From an uncultured Bacteroidota bacterium (lineage in GTDB: Bacteria > Bacteroidota > Bacteroidia > Chitinophagales > S012-47), in the NCBI GenBank assembly GCA_913062655.1, contig CAJXXO010000052.1:1-12103 (forward strand): a stretch of DNA of 12,103 nt, in the 5' to 3' direction. Made by a program: the position numbers and the translations under genes. The first letter of the stretch is position 1. Each line of letters opens with the position of its first letter. This document shows positions 6,522 to 12,103 of this stretch, piece after piece. The notes beneath the pieces were generated by a model. The model was given only the letters and a program-made list of their open reading frames with translations, was not told where the DNA came from and ran no database searches.

Positions 6522-9500
6522 ATGATTCGAACCTTTACAAGGTGTATGTGGCTGGTGGCACTAGGTGTCACCTTTTCTGCCTGGGCCAACGGGCCGCTGC
6601 GGATTATTCCCCAGCAGGGTCAATGGGAAGCGGGCGTACAAGCTCAGGTGCCCCTGGTCGGAGGCAGTCTATACCTTGAGCCAGACCAATGGCGGTTTAC
6701 TTTTATTCATCCTGAAGATTGGTCCACCCTACAGCGCCATCACCATCACGATGAGGGACACGAAACAACTGTGCCGGAAGAAGCGCGTTTTCATGCCTTT
6801 TCGATGCAATTTTTAAACACGGAGCCTGCTGCATCGCTGGAGTACAGCGAAGTGTATCCTTTCTACTACAATTATTTTCTGGGCAATGACCCCGAACGAT
6901 GGGCCACCCGGGTGCCGGTATACGGATCTACCACCTACCGTTCGCTTTGGCCGGGTATAGATGTTGTTGTGGGCGAATCAGCGGGGCATCTTAAGTACGA
7001 TTATCACCTACATCCGGGTGCCTACCCGGAGGACATTCAGTGGACCTATGATGGCGTACGTCCAACATTGGTAGATGGGCACCTGCAATACAGCCTTTCA
7101 CATGGCGTCACCATCACCGAGTCGATACCGGAGGCGTATCAGCTTATAGATGGCGAAAAGGTGCGCGTATCGGTCCGCTATGTGCAGCAGGAGGATGTCT
7201 TTTCATTGGAAGTCGGGCAGTACGATCCTGATCACACCCTCATCATCGATCCCGTGCTGGTTTTCTCCACCTACACGGGCTCTACCGCAGACAACTTTGG
7301 CTTTACCGCAACCTACGACAAAGATGAATTGCTGTATGGTGGTGGTATTGTATTCAACACGGGCTACCCAACCACCAATGGCGCCTACCAGTCGGCCTGG
7401 GGGGGCATTATCGACCTGGGCATTACCAAATTCAACGCGGATGGGAGCCAGCTCATCTATTCCACCTACATTGGCGGAGAGTCTGCCGAAACACCCAACA
7501 GCCTGGTGACCAACCAGGACAACGAGCTCTTCATATTTGGCCTAACCAGTTCCTTTTCCTTTCCTGTGTCTGCCAATGCCCACCAATCCAGCTTTGCCGG
7601 AGGCAACCCCGTCAATTATGCCAGCAATGGCACCAACTTTACCAATGGTGTGGATTTGTTTGTCTTTCGACTAGACAGCACCGGTACGCAGTTGCTGGCC
7701 AGCAGCTACCTGGGTGGTAGCGCCAATGATGGGGTGAACGATGGCCTCAACCCCACTGCTCCTACCAAGTTGACGTATAACTATGGCGATTTTTTTCGGG
7801 GTGAAATTGTATTGGACAACCAAAGCAATGTGTATGTAGCCACCTGCACGCAGTCTGACAACTTTCCGGTCACTTCAGGGGCCTTGCAGCCCAATTTTGG
7901 CGGATTGCAGGATGCGGTAGTCTTTTCGATGGATGCCAATCTGTCTACCCTTCGTTGGAGCACCTATTTAGGCGGCACTGATGTTGATGCGGCCTATTCG
8001 ATAAAACTGGACGGAGCCGATAATGCCTACATCAGTGGAGGCACCGTGAGCGCAGATTATCCGGTCACGCCCCAGGCCGCCAACCCGTTTTACCTGGGTG
8101 GCGGGGGTGATGGCTTCCTGTCGCATATCGAGCAAGGGGGTTTCAATTTATTGGCTTCCACCTTTGTCGGCACGCCATCGTTTGACCAAAATTATTTCAT
8201 CGAGATCGATGCCTTCGATCAAGTTTATGTGGTGGGGCAGACAGAGGGACAGTTTTTCGTCTCCCCCGGCACTTACTCAAATGCCGGTAGCGGCCAATAT
8301 ATCGCCCGCTTTACGTCCGACCTTACCTTGCTGGACCGTTCGACTGTGTTTGGCAAAGGCGATGGTGATCCCGACTTGTCGCCCACAGCCATGCTCATCG
8401 ATCAGTGCAACAACGTGTACGTCTCCGGATGGGGCGGTGCTACCAACTTTTTTGCCCAAAACCCCGATACCGATATCACTGGCTTGCCTACTACGCCTGA
8501 TGCATATCAATCTACCACGGACGGTAGCGACTTTTACTTCATTGTATTTGGTGAAGACATGGATTCATTGCTATACGCTACCTATTTTGGAGGCGATCTC
8601 AGTGAAGAGCACGTAGATGGCGGCACGAGCCGGTTTGATAGCAGAGGAGCGATCTATCAGGCGGTGTGTGCCGGTTGTCGGGGCAATTCAGACTTTCCTA
8701 CCACCCCTGGTGCGTGGTCAGCGACCAACAACAGCCCAAACTGCAACCTGGGTGTGGTAAAGTTTGACCTGGAACTCGCCTCCGTGGAAGCTCTGGCGGC
8801 CATCACCGGAAATCCCAGTGGCTGTGCACCACTGACGATAAGTTTTGAAAATCAGGGCTCGAAGGATGCCCAATACTTTTGGGATTTTGGCGATGGCACC
8901 ACCAGCAACGATGAGAACCCATCGCATACCTATTTGGTGAGTGATACCTTCCTCATCACCTTCATTGTTTCCGATACCAATGCCGTCTGCAAGTTTCCGG
9001 ATACCACCTTTGTACCGGTAGTCATCTTCGATGAAGTGATTGCCAATTTTCGTTACGATCCGGCTATTGTCCAGTTTGGCGAGCCGGTACAATTTACCGA
9101 CCTCAGTGATCCGGCTACCTCGTACCGGTGGACCTTTGGGGATGGCAATTCATCTGGGGATCAAAATCCAGTTCACATATTTGAAGAACCGGGCGTGTAC
9201 GAGGTTTGTCTGTTTATTGAGAGCAATGGCACCTGCTTCGATACCGTGTGCCAGCAAATTATCATTCCCATTATCGATGTGCCCACCGCCTTTTCACCGA
9301 ATGGAGATGGCAACAATGATATTCTATTTGTAAAAGGTATTGGGGTGCAAGAATTTGTCTTCAAACTATATAACCGCTGGGGTGAGCTGGTATTCGAGAC
9401 GACACAGCTCGGGCAAGGCTGGAATGGCACCGTTCGGGGTGTGCCCCAAGAGCAGGAGGTATATGTGTACACCCTGGAGGCGATTCTTGAAAATCAGCAA

Positions 9501-9539
9501 ACCGTCAGTAAAAAAGGCAACGTTACCCTCATCCGATGA
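6522..9539 (+). CDS. Large secreted T9SS protein: DUF7948-like region, SBBP repeats, two PKD domains, type B C-terminal domain
   Basis: A 1005-residue surface or secreted protein. The start at 6522 is chosen over the in-frame ATG at 6456 because it places a signal peptide at the N-terminus (MIRTFTRCMWLVALGVTFSAWA); the upstream 22 codons do not look like coding sequence. Residues about 28-242 resemble the DUF7948 region found before SBBP repeats. Six STYxGG-type motifs at about 249, 314, 394, 480, 546 and 686 mark SBBP/beta-propeller-like repeats. A cysteine-bearing block follows (CNNVYVSGWGG 629-639, CAGC 716-719, NCN 740-742). Two PKD domains carry WDFGDG (787-792) and WTFGDG (870-875). Residues 920-1005 are a gliding-motility-associated C-terminal domain (VPTAFSPNGDGNND, YNRWGELVF, WNG), the type B signal for type IX secretion. 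The gene overlaps a PorP/SprF gene by 4 nt. No catalytic residues are recognised; adhesion or a surface structural role is likely but unproven. Confidence 0.92.
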   Translation: MIRTFTRCMWLVALGVTFSAWANGPLRIIPQQGQWEAGVQAQVPLVGGSLYLEPDQWRFTFIHPEDWSTLQRHHHHDEGHETTVPEEARFHAFSMQFLNTEPAASLEYSEVYPFYYNYFLGNDPERWATRVPVYGSTTYRSLWPGIDVVVGESAGHLKYDYHLHPGAYPEDIQWTYDGVRPTLVDGHLQYSLSHGVTITESIPEAYQLIDGEKVRVSVRYVQQEDVFSLEVGQYDPDHTLIIDPVLVFSTYTGSTADNFGFTATYDKDELLYGGGIVFNTGYPTTNGAYQSAWGGIIDLGITKFNADGSQLIYSTYIGGESAETPNSLVTNQDNELFIFGLTSSFSFPVSANAHQSSFAGGNPVNYASNGTNFTNGVDLFVFRLDSTGTQLLASSYLGGSANDGVNDGLNPTAPTKLTYNYGDFFRGEIVLDNQSNVYVATCTQSDNFPVTSGALQPNFGGLQDAVVFSMDANLSTLRWSTYLGGTDVDAAYSIKLDGADNAYISGGTVSADYPVTPQAANPFYLGGGGDGFLSHIEQGGFNLLASTFVGTPSFDQNYFIEIDAFDQVYVVGQTEGQFFVSPGTYSNAGSGQYIARFTSDLTLLDRSTVFGKGDGDPDLSPTAMLIDQCNNVYVSGWGGATNFFAQNPDTDITGLPTTPDAYQSTTDGSDFYFIVFGEDMDSLLYATYFGGDLSEEHVDGGTSRFDSRGAIYQAVCAGCRGNSDFPTTPGAWSATNNSPNCNLGVVKFDLELASVEALAAITGNPSGCAPLTISFENQGSKDAQYFWDFGDGTTSNDENPSHTYLVSDTFLITFIVSDTNAVCKFPDTTFVPVVIFDEVIANFRYDPAIVQFGEPVQFTDLSDPATSYRWTFGDGNSSGDQNPVHIFEEPGVYEVCLFIESNGTCFDTVCQQIIIPIIDVPTAFSPNGDGNNDILFVKGIGVQEFVFKLYNRWGELVFETTQLGQGWNGTVRGVPQEQEVYVYTLEAILENQQTVSKKGNVTLIR
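7260..8594 (+). repeat. SBBP-type internal protein repeats
   Basis: Six degenerate copies of an [S/A]-[T/S]-[Y/F]-x-G-[G/S/T] motif, mostly 65-90 residues apart with one longer gap (residues 550-686), lie within the T9SS cargo gene. Each is usually followed by a segment such as NVYVATCTQSDNFPVTSGA, as in SBBP (seven-bladed beta-propeller-related) repeats. Divergence is high, so this is a protein-level repeat, not a recent DNA duplication. Confidence 0.75.
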
Positions 9540-10540
9540 AGCGCTGCTGGGCCATAGCATGGTGTATGATACTGTCTGTCGGTTTGATGGGGCAAGACCT
9601 CCACTTTTCTCATTTCTACCAGGCACCGCTACAATTGAATCCGGCTCTGACCGGCTTTTTTGATGGCGACCTTCGTGTGGGAGGCAACTACCGCAACCAA
9701 TGGCAAAGTATCACTGAACCCTACCAGACCTTCTCTGTCTGGGGCGACTACAACTACCAGTGGCAAAGCAATACGCAACTTTCCCTTGGCCTGGTGACGC
9801 TACGCGATCAGGCGGGCGATGGCAACCTGACCACCAATAAGGGATTTTTATCTGGTGCCATCCACCATCAATTCAATGAAAAATTTGGCGTTGGCCTCGG
9901 TGTGGGGGTAGGATTTATCCAGAAGTCGCTCGATTTTTCGCAGCTCATTTTTGATAACCAGTGGACCACCACTGGTTTCGATCTCAACCGCCCTACCAAC
10001 GAATTAGTGGGTGACCAAAACCTAAATTACACCGATTTTCAAGCCGGGCTGCTGCTGGAGGCGCGTCCCAATCGTGACCTGATGTGGTATGCAGGTGCAG
10101 CGGTGTTGCATGCCAACCAACCCAGAGAAAGCTTTTATGATATAGAAAACCGTGTTGGGCTTAGGCCCGTGGTGCATGGTGGTGCGCTATTTCGACTGAA
10201 TGAGCAATGGCACCTGGAGCCGGCTGCGCTCTATATGCGACAAAAGGGCGCCCAGGAATTTATGGCTGGTTTTAATGTGGGCTACACCTTACCCAATCCA
10301 ATGGAAGAAGAAACCCCCACCATACTCTTTGCCGGAGCTTGGTGGCGCGGTACGGGTAACGCTATTCCAACCATCGGGCTGGAATACAAGCGAATCCGGG
10401 GCCTGTTGACGTACGACTTTCAGGTGGGGCAACTCCAAACCGCCAGCCAAGGGCGCGGTGGGATGGAGCTATCGGTGGTCTACATCATACAAAAAGACAA
10501 GCGCCCCGGGCGTGTGGTGATACCCTGCTATCGGTTTTGA
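9536..10540 (+). CDS. PorP/SprF family type IX secretion outer-membrane protein
   Basis: A 334-residue outer-membrane beta-barrel protein of the PorP/SprF family. Residues 1-19 are a signal peptide (MKRCWAIAWCMILSVGLMG, then QD). The family's hallmark N-terminal block, here DLHFSHFYQAPLQLNPALTG (21-40), is clear, and many short alternating hydrophobic strands follow. The protein ends in an aromatic residue in VVIPCYRF, as expected for an outer-membrane barrel and typical of this family. Its ATG overlaps the stop of the preceding cargo gene (ATGA at 9536-9539), implying translational coupling. In the characterised case SprF is needed for secretion of the adhesin SprB, which has a type B C-terminal domain. 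By analogy this protein is probably the dedicated partner of the cargo upstream rather than the general T9SS component. PorP itself is the main alternative, but no other T9SS core genes are present here. Confidence 0.93.
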   Translation: MKRCWAIAWCMILSVGLMGQDLHFSHFYQAPLQLNPALTGFFDGDLRVGGNYRNQWQSITEPYQTFSVWGDYNYQWQSNTQLSLGLVTLRDQAGDGNLTTNKGFLSGAIHHQFNEKFGVGLGVGVGFIQKSLDFSQLIFDNQWTTTGFDLNRPTNELVGDQNLNYTDFQAGLLLEARPNRDLMWYAGAAVLHANQPRESFYDIENRVGLRPVVHGGALFRLNEQWHLEPAALYMRQKGAQEFMAGFNVGYTLPNPMEEETPTILFAGAWWRGTGNAIPTIGLEYKRIRGLLTYDFQVGQLQTASQGRGGMELSVVYIIQKDKRPGRVVIPCYRF

Positions 10541-10564
10541 CAATCAGAAAGTAACCCCCCGGTA

Positions 10565-10592
10565 TTGAACTCTGAGACTTACGCTACCTTTA
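10565..10592 (+). promoter_or_regulatory. Possible promoter of the FAD-linked oxidase gene
   Basis: TTG at 10565-10567 and TACCTTTA at 10585-10592 (one mismatch from TAnnTTTG) are separated by 17 bases, at the lower limit of the usual Bacteroidota spacing. The -7 element ends 9 bases before the ATG. This suggests the oxidase is transcribed separately from the T9SS pair. Confidence 0.4.
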
Positions 10593-10601
10593 CTACCCTG
10601 T

Positions 10602-12047
10602 ATGCATTACGGTCAACTGTCACAAGAACACATCAACCAATTGATCTCGATCTGCGGGGAGGCGCACGTGCTGACCGATGAAGAATCGCGGCAGCACTAT
10701 AGCCATGATTACACAGAAGACCTGTCGTTTCCTCCGGAAGTGATCGTTAAACCGGCCTCCACCGAAGAGGTACAGCAGGTCATGCGGCTGGCTAATGAGG
10801 CGAGGATTCCGGTCACACCCCGGGGAGCCGGCACAGGGCTCAGTGGCGGTGCGTTGCCTACCTACGGAGGCATCAGCCTGAGTGTGGAGCGGATGAATCA
10901 GATCCTTGCTATTGATGAACGCAACCTGCAGGTACGCACGCAACCAGGCGTGATCACCCAGGTGTTGCAGGAAGCGGTGGAAGAGAAAGGCCTCTACTAT
11001 CCCCCCGATCCGGCCAGCAGAGGTAGTTGTTTGATTGGGGGTAACATTGCAGAAAACTCTGGTGGCCCAAGAGCCGTCAAGTATGGCGTGGTGAAAGACT
11101 ATGTCCTTAATCTTGAGGTAGTGCTTCCTTCAGGAGAAGTGATCTGGACGGGGGCCAATGTGCTGAAAAATGCCACCGGTTACAATCTGACCCAACTGAT
11201 GGTAGGGAGTGAGGGTACGCTGGGTATTGTCACACAAATTGTACTGCGTCTGATTCCCAAACCCACCGAGACCATGACACTTTTAGCCCCTTTTACCGAT
11301 GCAGAAAAAGCTTGCGAGGCGGTGTCGGCCATTTTTCGGGCCGGCATAACCCCTTCGGCTATGGAGTTTATGGAGCGAGATGCCCTCACCTATACCCTTC
11401 CGCATGTCGATGATGTGCAATTGCCTTTGGAGGAGGATACGGCTGCCCATTTGCTGATAGAAGTAGATGGGTTTAAAGCCGAGGTACTCATGGAGGAGTG
11501 CGAGAAGATTATGGAAGTGCTGGAGGCCTACGGTGCTGGAGAGGTGTTGTTGGCCCAGTCGCAATTAGACAAAGACAAGATATGGGCATTGCGCAGTAAA
11601 GTGGGAGAAGCCGTGAAACAACACTCCATCTATAAGGAGGAAGATACTGTGGTGCCGCGGGCCGAATTGGCCAGGTTATTGCACGGGGTAAAAAAGATCG
11701 GTGCGGAATATGGCTTTCAATCGGTGTGCTATGGGCATGCCGGTGATGGCAATCTGCACGTGAATATTTTGAAAGGTGACCTATCGGATGAAGCCTGGAA
11801 TACCACACTAAAAGAGGGTATTCGTGAGATTTTTCAGTTGGTAAAATCTTTGGGCGGCACGTTGAGTGGCGAACACGGTATAGGCCATGTACAGAAGGAG
11901 TTTATGGACGTGATCTTTCAGGATATTGAGCTACAATTGATGCGGGGCATCAAGGAGGTATTTGACCCCAATGGCATACTCAATCCCGGCAAAATATTGC
12001 CAGATCGGGTGCCTGAGCAAACTACAACCCCGGCTTCTGCCGTTTAA
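10602..12047 (+). CDS. GlcD-type FAD-binding oxidoreductase (glycolate / D-lactate / D-2-hydroxyacid dehydrogenase family)
   Basis: A 481-residue flavoprotein with an N-terminal FAD-binding domain of the PCMH/VAO type and a C-terminal FAD-oxidase domain. FAD-site blocks are PRGAGTGLSGGA at 73-84, NSGGPRAVKYG at 152-162, and GSEGTLGI at 202-209. The C-terminal domain has EEDTVVPR at 346-353, the metal and substrate-site block GHAGDGNLHVNI at 378-389, SGEHGIGHVQK at 422-432, and the usual ending NPGKI at 461-465. Length and motif order match glycolate oxidase subunit GlcD and related D-lactate dehydrogenases. These enzymes oxidise 2-hydroxyacids to 2-oxoacids, passing electrons onward. No GlcE or GlcF partner (Fe-S subunit) is seen in the window, so the protein may act alone or with a distant partner. 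Substrate cannot be decided from sequence. No signal peptide is seen; it is probably cytoplasmic or membrane-associated. Confidence 0.93.
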   Translation: MHYGQLSQEHINQLISICGEAHVLTDEESRQHYSHDYTEDLSFPPEVIVKPASTEEVQQVMRLANEARIPVTPRGAGTGLSGGALPTYGGISLSVERMNQILAIDERNLQVRTQPGVITQVLQEAVEEKGLYYPPDPASRGSCLIGGNIAENSGGPRAVKYGVVKDYVLNLEVVLPSGEVIWTGANVLKNATGYNLTQLMVGSEGTLGIVTQIVLRLIPKPTETMTLLAPFTDAEKACEAVSAIFRAGITPSAMEFMERDALTYTLPHVDDVQLPLEEDTAAHLLIEVDGFKAEVLMEECEKIMEVLEAYGAGEVLLAQSQLDKDKIWALRSKVGEAVKQHSIYKEEDTVVPRAELARLLHGVKKIGAEYGFQSVCYGHAGDGNLHVNILKGDLSDEAWNTTLKEGIREIFQLVKSLGGTLSGEHGIGHVQKEFMDVIFQDIELQLMRGIKEVFDPNGILNPGKILPDRVPEQTTTPASAV

Positions 12048-12063
12048 CCGACAAACAGATACC

Positions 12064-12103
12064 ATGAAGCGTTGGCTACACCTACTCATATTCTTTTTGT
12101 TCA
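12064..12103 (+). CDS. Start of a downstream gene with a hydrophobic N-terminus, truncated by window end
   Basis: An ATG 16 bases after the oxidase stop begins MKRWLHLLIFFLF and runs off the window. The two basic residues followed by a hydrophobic run look like a signal peptide or membrane anchor. The close spacing suggests co-transcription with the oxidase. With only 13 codons visible, no product can be named, and it may not be a gene. Confidence 0.55.
   Translation, partial: MKRWLHLLIFFLF

Noticed and set aside
8098..8616. A 172-codon open frame on the plus strand in another frame
   Set aside because: It is contained within the T9SS cargo gene, whose repeats and domains are clear; the translation is low-complexity and lacks any recognisable motif.
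1..12103. Search for tRNA genes, CRISPR arrays, insertion sequences, phage genes and defence islands
   Set aside because: None was seen. Genes are intact and of housekeeping or surface type, and intergenic gaps are all under 300 bases without direct-repeat arrays or transposase-like frames.

Overview
The window reads as chromosomal DNA of a gliding or T9SS-bearing member of the Bacteroidota. Three things point there: a gliding-motility-type (type B) T9SS C-terminal domain on a large secreted protein, a PorP/SprF partner immediately after it, and upstream elements of the TAnnTTTG type in front of several genes, with no obvious Shine-Dalgarno sequences. The base composition looks close to balanced (not AT-rich as in many Flavobacteriia), so a Saprospiria/Chitinophagia-like lineage is a guess, not a demonstrated placement.

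Left half (1-6402, all on the minus strand): the N-terminal 290 codons of urocanate hydratase (hutU, cut by the window edge), a beta-CASP metallo-beta-lactamase-fold nuclease, a short intergenic region with two strong minus-strand hairpin terminators and a promoter-like motif between them, a POT/PTR proton-coupled di/tripeptide transporter, and a secreted dipeptidyl peptidase IV (S9B). The peptidase lies directly upstream of the transporter on the same strand. Together they suggest extracytoplasmic release of dipeptides followed by import; urocanate hydratase would serve histidine breakdown further along.

Right half (6522-12103, all on the plus strand, divergent from the peptidase): a roughly 1000-residue cell-surface or secreted protein (DUF7948-like N-terminus, SBBP-type repeats, two PKD domains, T9SS type B C-terminal domain), overlapping by 4 nt with a PorP/SprF outer-membrane protein that is probably its dedicated secretion partner. 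A GlcD-type FAD-linked oxidase follows, then the first 13 codons of another gene that begins with a hydrophobic N-terminus.

No tRNA, rRNA, CRISPR array, insertion sequence, phage or defence gene was seen. The region is mostly conventional. The items most worth following up are the possible small RNA or attenuated leader at about 2385-2500, the T9SS cargo/SprF pair with its conserved cysteine-bearing block, and the peptidase-transporter pairing.
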